The notes beneath the pieces are model-generated. The model was not told the DNA's origin. It saw nothing but the letters and a program-made list of their open reading frames with translations, and did no database searches. A program made the translations under genes and the position numbers. From Tubiluchus corallicola (lineage: Eukaryota > Priapulida > Priapulimorpha > Priapulimorphida > Tubiluchidae), in contig JAQGDQ010000069.1 in assembly GCA_030141605.1 (NCBI GenBank), positions 358,126 through 422,125 on the forward strand: a stretch of DNA of 64,000 nt, written 5' to 3'. Below, piece by piece: positions 25,401-38,108 of the stretch. Within the stretch, counting starts at the first letter, position 1. The number at the start of each line of letters is the position of its first letter.

Positions 25401-26736
25401 AATACTGAAGAGTGCAATTCCTACCTTTCACTATGTCCATTACTCGATTCATATTCTAATGCTACTAAATGATTTCCATTAATTGATGTATTTGATTTTT
25501 GAGCACACTTATTTCAAATGAGCATAAGAACGAGGACCACGTATAGCACATAGCCCAAGTTTCCTGCAAGTCAGGAAAGATCCGAGTTCCTCTTCCGGCT
25601 CTCTTTCAGAGAACTGGACTTCTCCTGAACTAGGATAGGATCAAACGAGATAATCTTAGCTCAAAGTGCGAACAGCCCAGAATAATTATAGCCCACACTG
25701 ATCAGGTTCTAAACAGGTATAGGATAGATAATGTTCTTGAGGACAATAAGCCAAAATCTGACCAATGCCATTTGCATTGTAACATTTCCTGTTGTCTGTC
25801 TACTTGATGATTGAATGGACGTGCTGAGAGTAATTAGCGTAGCAATCAAAGCAGTTAATGACGATGTGAGAAGAGCAATTATGATACCAGTTTTAATAAT
25901 TGCCAGGCTTGAGCAGTCGATAAAGTATCATAACTTACCTAAGAAATATTACATAGGAAATAAAAAACCATGTAACTTTTCAATCAATCTATTTCATAAA
26001 ATATAATGTCACATAGCAGTTACTCTGGGGTAACGTTGACGCAAATGTAGTAATTAAAAACATACTTTTTTCTCAAAATTAATATCATTGTATTGAATCT
26101 TGAAAAATTCATCAGGGGAACTGGCTAGGCTATGTTTCAATATTCAGTTACTGTAAGTAATTCTTTAAATAAAACATTCGCCATCCACTTAACAAAATGG
26201 CAAATTCTCTATTTTATCTCATAAAAAATCTCCAAAAATCCCAAAACACGAGAAAACCGCTAGTAAAACTAAGACAGGGCAAGCTCCAATAAGAAATTAA
26301 TATTTTATAAATGATAATAACTGTAGACAGCTTATGAACAGCCACCTAAAAAACTGTACGCCTACTAGCAAAATGTACAGAACCGCAAATTTAGCAGTAA
26401 CAAAACAGGAGCTAAAGTGCAGCGACGAACTTGCGTTTCCGTTTCTGTTGCTCTTTCCTTCTATGGTTTGTATGAACGTAGCCGAAGTGCTAATATTATT
26501 CGCGAATGAGTTCGCCTGCTATTTTTATGACTAATGTAACATGATTTATGACCAAATCTTTGTGTAACCACACCCGACAGTTAAAATGTTTTATAAAAAC
26601 ATCAAAGAGTTGTAAATTCCTTTGTGCGGGTCGCAACGTTCTGGCTTCATTTCGGCCATATAATCATAGAACGGCTTCTCAAGGGGCGATAAGCTCATAA
26701 TTATCAGAAACCTAAAAAAATAGTAACTAAGCCGCG

Positions 26737-26860
26737 CGGGGTCGGATTTACCTAGTTGTGGACCGTGGGGTCCAAAAATTGATGGGGCATGTTTCAGTAT
26801 CCAATATATATATACCCGTGGGTCTTATGCCGATACCCTATATTGATAAATCCGGCCCTG
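26737..26860. mobile_element. Short hAT-like MITE fragment
   Basis: The left end CGGGGTCGGATTTACC and the reverse complement of the right end CAGGGCCGGATTTATC form imperfect inverted repeats 124 bp apart. CAGGGCCGGATTTA-type ends are common in animal hAT elements (recollection, not a search). The flanking 8-mers AAGCCGCG and GAGCCTGA share only AGCC, so the target duplication is doubtful. No coding capacity. Confidence 0.5.
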
Positions 26861-27174
26861 GAGCCTGAGCGCAGCTTCTTCACTTGTTCAACTTATACAA
26901 ATGCCGTAAATGTGACATCTATGGATGCGACACAGCACAGGCAGGGTTTTCTGTTGTGGGTTCGGATGAATATCCTACATTCTCCATGTAGAACGATGTG
27001 ATTAGCCAGAGGCAGGATGACAGATGAAACTACCAAAAAAAATTTCCGGGTGTCACCTATCCATTTACCAACCAGGCGTTGCATTGAGCACATACCGAGA
27101 CGACTTTTGCCCAACGCAGGCATCACTGCACTACCTTGTCTCCTCACTTCCAATAATTAATTTACCTTTCCGTA

Positions 27175-27640
27175 GGTTACCTTACCTTACCTTATCTTGC
27201 CTTGCCTTTCCTTACTTTACTTTACTTTACTTTACTTTACTTTACTTTACTTTACTTTACTTTACTTTACTTTACTTTACTTTACTTTACTTTACTTTAC
27301 TTTACTTTACTTTACTTTACCTTATCTTACCTTTTTTTTCCTTTCCTTCCCTACCTTACCTTATCTTACTTAACCTTAACTCAGCTTTCCTGTCCTTGCC
27401 TTACCTTGCCTTACCTTACCCTACTTTACCTTACCTTACCTTACTTTACCTTACCTTACCTTACCTTACCTTACCTTACCTTACCTTACCTTACCTTACC
27501 ATACCTTACCTTTGCATTACTTTACCTTACCCTGTCTTACCATACTTTATCTTACCTTACTTTACCTTACCTTACCATTACTGTGCCTTACCTTATCTTA
27601 TCTTACCTTACCTTACCTTACCATACGTTGCCTCACCTCA
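27175..27640. repeat. Pentanucleotide satellite: TTTAC block then CTTAC block
   Basis: Twenty-one uninterrupted TTTAC units occupy 27216-27320. A degenerate spacer follows, then a CTTAC-rich block around 27401-27510, with decayed TTACC-type units up to 27640. The Leu/Tyr/Phe-rich frames here are artefacts. Confidence 0.95.
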
Positions 27641-28671
27641 GCTGCTGATGTCTTTAAAGTTGCAGTGACATTTTCAGAATTTTGCCAGGAAGTTTCGGCG
27701 ATGGCTATTTGGCAGGAAGAAATGAGTGAGTTTCGTATCTAAGTTCTGCACGCAAGAAAACGACTGCTTTACAAAATTGTAATGAATATTGTGGAAATTT
27801 CAATTTAAAGAGCAGCTGTTGCGATTGCAAATCGCAGACTAATAATTCAAGCCCGTAAAAAATCAGACATTTTTACCATCCGAGTTAACACAAAACCACA
27901 AAGGAACATAAACGTTGAATTACATCGACTACGCCCTGCCACGCTGGACAGGTTGCTGCGCCCGAGGACAGGGAAAGAGTTAAGAGATCATACTAAACAG
28001 ATTAAGCCGCTTTCCGACAAGGACTTGCGACTGCAATTGAAATATGACAGCATAAATTCTGGCCCAGACGTTCGAGATGAGGTGCATCGGGTCGTGGTGG
28101 CACCACAAGAAAAGTTGCATTTGGCTACCCTAACACCTATCGATAACATGCTCAACCTAGTGTATATTTTGGAGAATCAGCAGGCACACAGATCGTTCTA
28201 TTTCTGACAGGATTGCGAAAATCTTATTCCTTCGTGCTAATCATCAAACTTGAAAATATTTAAAACTGAATTGTGCGGTACTGAATGACTTTTTCAACAG
28301 CAGGTGTGAGAGAAATTACATTAACTCAACGAGCAATTATGAGTCATTGAAGATTCGCCCTATATAAACCAAAGTATTATGTCGTCATTATGGACACACC
28401 GGCGAAAGATCCACAGCAGCTATAAAACATTAAAACGAAAAGTAATTGTATACGGGAACAATATGGACGCCTGAGAGGATGTGATAGTATCACCGTATCA
28501 CGCCCAAGCATGTTAAGGTGCGCCGATTACTTGATTACAATGGCATCAACAACCTTGGGTTATTCCAGCTTGCTGCCCCTGACCAAACTGAGAGGCTGCC
28601 TCGATTATCACATGGTGTAGTTCTGTATAGCACTACCACGTATGCTAATCTGTCACAGAGGGCCTTAGAGG

Positions 28672-28810
28672 CAAGAGAGAGACAAAGAGAGAGAGAGAGA
28701 GAAAGAGAAGCGAGAGGGAAGTGAGACTGTGAGAAAGAGGGAGAAAAAAGGAGAAAGAGAAATGATGATGTCGACGGCGATGACGACGACGATGATGATT
28801 ATGACGATAA
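28672..28810. repeat. Purine-rich GA tract followed by GAC/GAT triplets
   Basis: Imperfect GA/GAAA repeat to about 28763, then a short run of GATGATG and GACGACGAC triplets. Confidence 0.85.
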
Positions 28811-30589
28811 CTCGTTCTATTTACAGACAATATGTAACAGTATAAAACTTAAAAAATAATTATAACTGTAACAAGATTAAGAAATTGGTAACTTACACAA
28901 ATGCATATTACACAGTATACACACTAACACAAAATAACAAAAGCAGTTGTACAAAAGTATATACAAAAACTCCAATCAAGAACCATTTTGTATAATTAAC
29001 TTCAGTCCACAAAGTAAAAACTTTTGAAATTTGATGGTAGTTGATGTCATTTCCGTCAGAACGAGCAGTACTTCCGGTTGCTAACTTCCATTGTACAATA
29101 ATAATGAGCTACCGGAAAAATGCATTGCTACCACGCGGAGTTATTACCAGCCAATAAAACTATAATCATTTTTGTAAAACAACACATAATGTGTACGAAG
29201 TTCCGCCTAAAATACCAAACATTTCTTACGAGGGTTGGCCTAAGGTTAAAGTCAACGTTACTAACTCCATTACTAGATCATAAAACAATACGTATGTCCA
29301 CAAAAACCTAATACGGCGCCTAATAAAACTGTAGAAGCCAGATAACGATTAATGCCAGAGAAAGATTGTGGCAACCCAGCATATTTCGAAGTTTCAAGTC
29401 ACCCAGTCCTAGAACAGCCACCGTTTATGGAAAGGAATGGCTTGCGCGGCAGCAAATAATTTAGATAAGACATTCTTAGATAAGCTGAGTTAGTTAATAC
29501 CGACCTGTCTGGTAATGTAGGACCCTGGGACCTCGTAATAAATAGAAGTTTATCTAGCAGCAGTTGACTACCGAGTGGATGATTACAGGAGTATTTTAAT
29601 TAAATGAAAAGCGCCGCTTATTGACTTACCGGATGAAGACCGCCTTATTTTCGTTATAAATTTATGAAAGATATACGCCACAGCTTTTCTGGTATGCATA
29701 ATCATTTGAGGAAAAACCATTAAAACAGTTTTATATCGTATCACGGTATCATATTATAATGTAATAAGCGCAATCAAAATCCTTAAATGCTTTATCTGGT
29801 AGATCTACGTTATTTTGAAAGTTCAAAAGAAAAGTACTTTATGAAGTTTAAGTATACTGAATTGCCTAATGTAGAAAAAATGCTTACTAGGACTACTTAA
29901 CAGACATTTATATAATGGGTATCTTAAAGGCATTACATGTATCAGTTTTTTTAAAGGAAAAGAAAAATACTGAGATTAAGTATAAAAAAGGAAAAATTTT
30001 GAGGATCCCTTAAATTTTATTTCCTTTAATAATAGTAGACAGACAGAAATCATTAACAAAGTAGACACTTTTGAAACATCCGGTATTGTTACTTGAATTT
30101 AATTAAAGTATTATTAATTATACACAAGATAGTCAAAAATAGAAGTAGTAAAAATAACAGTATTTCACCTGCGTGAACTGGAAAAGAAGAGTACGTCCTT
30201 TTTAAGGTAATATGACAATAAGTTTTCAAATTTAAATGTTTTCCACTCAAAAGCTTTAATAACAGTCTTCACTGTTTGTATCACTGAAGAGCAGACAGCC
30301 ATAATTTCTCTTACAATTGATAATAGAATCACATCACCATAGGAGCGTAAAATTAATTTATTAAAATACACGTAACACTTTTTGAAAGTTTGCAGGCGCC
30401 ATATTTCCAGCACAGTCAATAAAATTATTCACAATGATTACTGGAAAGCTAGCCAGATGGTGTAAAATTAAAATATTTATAGGTTATTTTTTTTAAATTT
30501 AAAATTAATAAAGTCGATAATTATCAGTGAAATCATCCTGATAAACCAACAATGATGACCATTAAAAGGAGCAGGAAAGTTTATAACTC

Positions 30590-30830
30590 ATTAGGAAGCA
30601 ATAAATCACAATAAGTCTAACTACAGTCCGGAATATATTAATTACAAGCCGCGTACAGATAACAAACTCTGTCCTTGCCTAATCTCATAATCCACGTATT
30701 ATCAGCGGATTAAACTCATCCATTGCCACATTATCCGGCGATTATCTCGCCGTCGTTAATTACTGCATTGTGATTGGTTAATAAAGCGACGGTGCACCAC
30801 GCAATCATTGAATTCGCAAAGATAGGAAGT
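30590..30830. promoter_or_regulatory. Motif-dense patch, candidate enhancer
   Basis: Within 240 bp there are two TTAATTAC homeodomain-type sites (about 30638 and 30756), AGATAA (30657-30662), TTATC cores at about 30699 and 30731 and ATTATCTCG at 30741 (GATA-type on either strand), and ATTGG (30773-30777). The patch is richer in CG dinucleotides than its surroundings. It has no open frame. Enhancer function is inference only; short motifs occur often by chance. Confidence 0.25.
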
Positions 30831-33800
30831 AGAGCGAAAGTGCCAAGCAAGAGTACAGGTGGGCAGTGGGCACGAGGTTTAAGATTCACCTTGAATTGTC
30901 TCTAAAGGAATTTTTTAGGAAAATAAAGAAATCATTGTTGAGCCTCCAGGATGATCATTAATCATCAATCAGCAGAGCAAAGAGGTTCACCGAGGGGCTT
31001 CAGGTTCTCAAACCCATGTACTATAACCTGTGAAATTGCACCTATGGCGTGCGTAATTATAATGTTAAAGTTTTTCCGGTCTGTGATTCCCATTTTAAAG
31101 ACACACTAGTTTCTGTTAGTTGAATAATTACTTTAATAGATGCCGACACCGACAATAGTGCCCGTGATATAGTGCGTTGCACATAATTTGGCGTCGTCTG
31201 ATGACAAGAAACTTTCGTGAGTTCGTGTTTCTTAAAGGAAAACAGTATGGTTTTTCATATCCTACCCTATCTTGAGGTACGGCAAAAGGTATAAATTTTA
31301 AAACCTATAAGAATGCCAAAACATATTTGGTAATTAAATAATAGGTTAAAAACTTAACGACATGCGAGCCCAACTAGAGATGACATCACAACTGAATATA
31401 ACTTTCAACAGCACAGACATCCCACGAGCGTGTTGCACGTATTTGCAAAGGTGAATAACAGTACTGCAGTACAACCACTCAGGGTAATATACAAAAACTC
31501 AGCATATTTTAAGTCTAAAAGTCTAACTTCAAGTTTACAATTGTGCTCACGCAACAGCTCTCGAACGTGTGCGCTACGTCACAACTGAACACCTCCGAAC
31601 TGAAGGGTCAACACCTGTTTTTCTGCAACACGTTTACGGTATTCAGGCGCTAGTGCCCAATTAACTAGCGGGTGGCGAAGTATATGTAACAGCAGAGAAC
31701 TAGCCGCGTCGACACCGCGATATTACCATGTTCTGGAAATAGTTCTTTCACGCAAGTCTGAAAAATAGTATGTTCAATTTCAACCGTTTACAGGGTAGAT
31801 TATTTTAAGCCATAGTTTAAGATGAGGTCTGATTTTCTTTCAAATTACATAAAAGCGATTTGCATTAAATTGCACTGCCAATCTTAATTTTGGGCTTTAC
31901 CTTGTCCTGCTGCTTTTCATGACGTTTTTGCTCCCCCTGCATGAGCTTTATTAGACTCTCGTCACGTTTTCAATTATACATTAATCGCTGTGACCGCTTT
32001 GCCTTACACTTTGAAGTATATACTGTTTGACCTATGGTACATGTTTTTTGCCATTTTGGAATTTAATCGACAAAATTAATGACCTAGGTCTGGGGGCTAG
32101 TTACGTGTGAGCATACGGGTGTCACCTCTTTGGACACTTTCCTTTAGTTGGAGAAGGCAACAATTGCAAGGGAAGAGAAAAAGGGAATAATTAGAAGAGG
32201 AAAGATATTCAAGCCGTGTCTACCTAGCTGTAAAGGTATTGTAAGTATTCAAGTAGCCCGTCTGCATAACTGGTGATGACGGTTTTATGTTTTGTACGCT
32301 CCGTCGACCTCGGAAGTTGTACTGAGCATAAATCACATTTTACTAACAGCTAAATGACAGAAAAGACGATAAACACCCAAAACACTCCTGCTTGCGAAAC
32401 TTTCGGTATTTGTCTGTCTATAAAAAAGCGGAAGTGATGCTAGTAAACTTCCGGTGTTCGAATAGTACCTCATAATGAACCCTATGTCTTTATCTGAATT
32501 CAACTGCTATTGCTTGTGATGGAGATGCAATCATGCACGGTTATTTTATTTTGTAAAATACTTGTACATATACAGTAGCTGTAGGATATATCATTGTGGT
32601 TGGCGGGATACAAATTTTCATAAGCTTTTAGTGCAAATGCTGCCTATGTAAGTCTTAGAGACTCTAGAAGAGGGAGAGTCTCTGATCAAGTCTAGTTCTG
32701 TCATAAAGACGAACTTTTTCTCTAATTCCTTCACTTCCCATCACAGGCTTATTTTCAACGCAGGACGGTAAAAAGAAACCACAAGGAAACAAAAACTTAT
32801 TTTCCGCGGCTGGGTTGCTCGTTTTACATGAAACTCGTTTTTCACAAATCTAAAACTTTATCCATTTCTGATGTAAATATATTTTTTAAAAATGTTCGCA
32901 TGCATTTTCGAGCCGTTACAGCTATAACGAAGCAAGACTTTAGATATCGTATGTTACTGAGTTATTTGAATTTGAATTTGGGGAAACTGAATCATCTATT
33001 TGACTTAGAAAGATATCATAGGTCTGAGTATATATTGCACCTGCTTCATACAAATGGCTGACTCCAGCTGGTTTGACTTTTTATAAGGAATCTTAGCAAC
33101 GTTCCCCCAGGCTCTGACGCTTCTTCAAAATCCTTTCTATCCGGCGTCTCGTGAAAAATGCGAAGAAAAACTATTTGTTGAACTTTCCAACTTTTAGTGC
33201 AAATTAGAAGAAACTTTAAAAATAAGTTGTTTCGGTGAGGAGCAGGGGGTCTGCTGCTTTCCCAGGAAGATTTTACTGTCAACGGGTTAAAGAATAAAAG
33301 GAAGTTTTGTCAAAAAATTTAGTAATTATGGGTACGTGGGTAATTTGCGTCTTTGCGTTTTCAAAGCGATGAACTGTAAGCGACTTGTTGCGTTTATTAC
33401 CTTGTTTCAAACAAATCTGTTAAAGCAGTGGCTCCCACGTCTCTAATTGACTAATTTAATAATTTGACTGAACAGGTGAGTGACTAACTGGCTTGCTGAC
33501 TTGAAACTTACAAACGTCAGGCCAAATGAGTGTAGCAAAGTGAGTCATTGCCTGCCTGCATCTCTGGCTGCTGGCTGACTGAGTGACTGACTGAGTAACA
33601 GACAGACAGGCAGACAGACAGACTCATTAACCGACTGACTTACTGACCTTTTAATTTGCTGACTGTTACTGTTTAATTAAAACAAAGATGCAAGGGAGTT
33701 TGTTTAATTAGTTGTCTGACTAACAAGATACACTTGACTGGCATATATTAACATACCCTGTTGTTTGGTAAACGGTTAAATGTTACCGTGGCCATCAGTA

Positions 33801-33841
33801 ACCATTTAGTTTAGTTTGTAAGCTTTGGGTTTTTTATTGGG

Positions 33842-33957
33842 TAGGTGGCTGATTGACTGGTCCATATTGGCTCGTTAACTGCATGAGTTTAGCTTTGGAT
33901 AGGTGGCTGACTGAGTGGTCCATATTGGCTCGTTAGTTGCAAGACTTTAGCGTGTAA
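33842..33957. repeat. 58-bp direct tandem duplication
   Basis: Two adjacent copies (33842-33899 and 33900-33957) share TAGGTGGCTGA and GGTCCATATTGGCTCGTTA in register and differ at scattered positions. The region just upstream (33560-33650) is a degenerate GACT/GACA repeat. Confidence 0.85.
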
Positions 33958-36017
33958 CTCTTGTCAATAACTGGGTCCATGTTCAGGCCCACAAGTAGGC
34001 CTACATGAAAAGAAGAGTTCCACGCAATCAACATCCCTGGTAGCACTGATATAGTGTGCAACCTTCAAACTACAGAAGGCATTGCAACTGCAATACAATA
34101 ATATCATAATTACGTATACTGCATGCGTATAATTTAACCACATTCACAATACCGCACTGTGCCAGCCTCCTGCACACCTTAAAATCCCAAAATAAGGACG
34201 CAGCGGGATCTCTGCGTAATGGTCACATGACTTGGCCATTTCGCGCGTGACCTTACCTGGCAGGGGGATATTTTGGAGTTGTTTGGAACCAATGTTGAAA
34301 ACCTCCCAGGGTCGTATTTCAGGATAATTAAACGCCGTAAATTACGCATATTTTCACGTTATTAACCCTTGCTCCTGGAGACCGCAGGGAAAGAGACACA
34401 GGAGGCAGCAATTAACTCACTGAATGCAGGTGCAATCTCGGGTGAGGTTGAACAGGTGCGGCGCGTCATAGAGCACCCGTCGTGGTGCAATAGAGAATAC
34501 CCGGTGTCCGGTTACAATGAGTAGAAAAGTCAGTAAGTTTTATGTGTCTAGTCAGCGGTAGTAGATATAATATATATGACATAATATGCCTATTTTTTTG
34601 GCAAACGAGGAGAGGAACTAACCTGGCAACTCTCCTATCTTGTTTTATATTTTTATTGTATAAATTTCCCTTGCAAATAGAGGTACCTATATATGCACCT
34701 GAGAATATTATTAGAAAGCACCTCTGGTGTGCGGATATAAGATGCGAGTCCACAATGTAGTAAGAAAAACACTAGAGAAAAACATACACACAACAGTTAC
34801 ACTTCAAGTTGTCTTGTTACTATATATGTATATATATATATAATCAATTAACAGATTTAATAAATAAATAAATATCTGCTAGGTTTGGTTGGCCATATTA
34901 AACTTACGAGAGAAGGTGCAGTAGTTCACGGCAGTAGTTCTGAATTAATTTCTTTATCCCACTTAACACTTAGCGAAGCTGCGAAATGTGTGGCAATTGT
35001 ACGGAGATAATGGACACCAAATTAATAGTCTACTACCTTCAGCAGTTTCAGTAACATGAAAAATCACAGAATAATTACTTTGGCTATAGTCTAAAATATG
35101 GCTAACACAAGACTACTTACTCGACTACTGTAAACGGAATTCCTCCCCAAACTTTCAAAACTTTAATGTCTGGAATTCGATAATCTTCTCCTTCGGCGAT
35201 TGACTGGCTTCCGCACTTATTAGCTAGCTCTATGATCTTCAAGCAACTCACATTTGTCGATTAGCTTTTTCTTTTAATTCATTTTCCGTTTCTTTCTTGA
35301 TTTGTCTCTCTCCTCTTTGTCCACTTACGACTTTCATCGATCATTCTGCCACGTTGTTTAGCCTCAACTTACCTGTCCCACAAGAGCTGTGTTGCGATTT
35401 CCAGCATGCATTCTTCTAGCTAGTCTGTTCATCTGTCTATCTACTCGCACATCATTTCGCTAGAATGTGAATACACGCGGCCTTGGAAAGATTGCCACTT
35501 CATAGAGACGATCTTTTTTACAAATTCTATAGAAAGTTTACACGCATCTTATATGTTGCACAAACGCTTAATAATAATGGACTCTAATTACCTGGTCATT
35601 TTGAACATATCTGCTCATAAGATGAAGAGAAAATTACTTTGATGCTTCTCCTCGGCGTCAGACATTTAACCATTGTGGTAATCATGATTGCAGTGTTGGG
35701 CTGAAGAATGATGTTAGGTCTTTATGTTTCAAATCACTATAGATCAAATCTGAGCAATTCTTCAATGATATTAGGATGGGTGTGACTCCTGCGGCTGCTG
35801 TTGGGGTTGTCGCAACATGTCGATGTTGTGGCTGTAAGTGTTGCTGTTGTTGTTGCCACTGTCATTGTTACACATGCTGTTTACCAATTATTTTCCATGA
35901 AATAGCTTTTTCGCAGCCATTAGAAATTTGTTCTTGATCCAGCATTGCTATTTTCCATTTTCTTTCTGTTCTCTCGCTTTAAGCTTCTTCTCTTTTTTTC
36001 TCTTTCATTTTCTTTCC

Positions 36018-36205
36018 TTCTCCTCTCTTCTCTTCTCTTCTACCCTCTTCTCTTCTCTTCTCTTCTCTTCTCTTCTCGTCTCTTTTCTTCCCTTCTCTTC
36101 TCTTCTCTTCTCTTCTTTTCTCTTCTCTTCTCTTTTCTTCTCTTTTGTTCTCTTCTCTTTTCTTCTCTTCTCTTCTGTTCTCTTCTTTTCTCTTCTTTCC
36201 TATTG
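36018..36205. repeat. (TCTTC)n pentanucleotide repeat
   Basis: Some 35 units of TCTTC/TCTTT on the + strand with scattered substitutions, inside a longer T/C-rich stretch (about 35985-36300). The Phe/Ser/Leu frames are repeat translations. Confidence 0.95.
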
Positions 36206-37432
36206 GTTTTCGTAATATATTTTCTTTTCCTCCTGCTCCTTTCTTCCCATTCGCTTCTTTTTCTTTCCTTTTTCTATCATTTTTTCTTTTTCGTTCGTTT
36301 TATACAGTTGACCCCTCATTCAAGTCTAAGGCGAAAATTTTCCATCACTCGGCTACGTGTCGGTGACTAAGTGCTAACATACCAGAGCTTTTATTTTGCC
36401 GATAACCGGCAAACGGTAGCACAAATGTTACTCATACCTCATGCTTATTCAAATTATCTGCTATCAAAATGCTAATAAGTAGACACTGTATCAGTACTAG
36501 AAGTCACTGCTCCCGTGTGAAAAATTAGGAATCGAGAATGGCATTTAACTTCATAAATTTATGGACCTGTTACATATCAAACTGCCGATTACGAATTCAT
36601 AATGAATCATTGAATTTTAATGTCGTCAAATACAGGTCTACGCATGGAAAATGTCTTTTTACAAGCAAATGTAGCTGTTTTTATAGAAACATATGCAAAA
36701 GGGGGAGGTATGGAGCAATCGTTATTTTCCTAATCACTTGACCATCAAGAACAGTAGATTATTCTATCAGTAGGTCAACCTTATCAATTATACGTTCATC
36801 AAAACAACATTACTTATTGTTATAAACAAAAAGCTCAATAACAAGAAATATGTTGCCCAATCTACCTGCGTAGGTTAAGAAAAATTTCAAGAGACTAACA
36901 AAAATGCTTTTGTTTCCGTAGCATTCACGTACGCCTGCGAGGCTAAATTTGCTGCCTGTTAAAGACGGCTTACAGTTGTTTAATTACAGGTGTACGTTGG
37001 TGTTTTTATTCTACTTCCGAGTATAATGTAGGAAGTCGCACTTCACTTTACAAAACATGATCTCATTACCGAGTCTTTAGATGAAGTGTTTACTGATTTA
37101 CTTCCGGTGTTCTGTACTTTCTGAAAAGGGGGGTGGTATTGAAAACTTCAAAGATTATAAATGCTATTGTGTTTTTGCTAAGACCAAAATTTCAAATTCG
37201 AACTTCCCAGGTTTTAGTGATTTAGCTGAAACTAATTTTCACGATAATGAAATGACAAAAAGTGGCGTGCTTGCAAGACATTGCTCAATTGGTTAACAAA
37301 ATTAATGTTGTCGTTTATTCTGCTGATGTTACTTAGTAACCAATACTTGCGCATTTTTTGGTTGTTTGCCAGATTTTATACTTTGTAACTAGTAACTGCT
37401 GCCACTCTGGTTGTAAGAGAAGAAGATAAAGA

Positions 37433-38108
<676 letters not shown>

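Noticed and set aside
27024-27742. Leu/Tyr/Phe/Pro-rich frames up to 214 codons
   Set aside because: Translation of TTTAC/CTTAC pentamer repeats.
27953-28207. 84-codon frame (LRPRTGKELRDHTKQIKP start)
   Set aside because: Looks protein-like in composition but matches nothing I know and has no supporting exon context; too weak to call.
35928-36370. Phe/Ser/Leu-rich frames that look like hydrophobic membrane proteins
   Set aside because: Translation of the TCTTC repeat; the composition follows the repeat unit in all frames.
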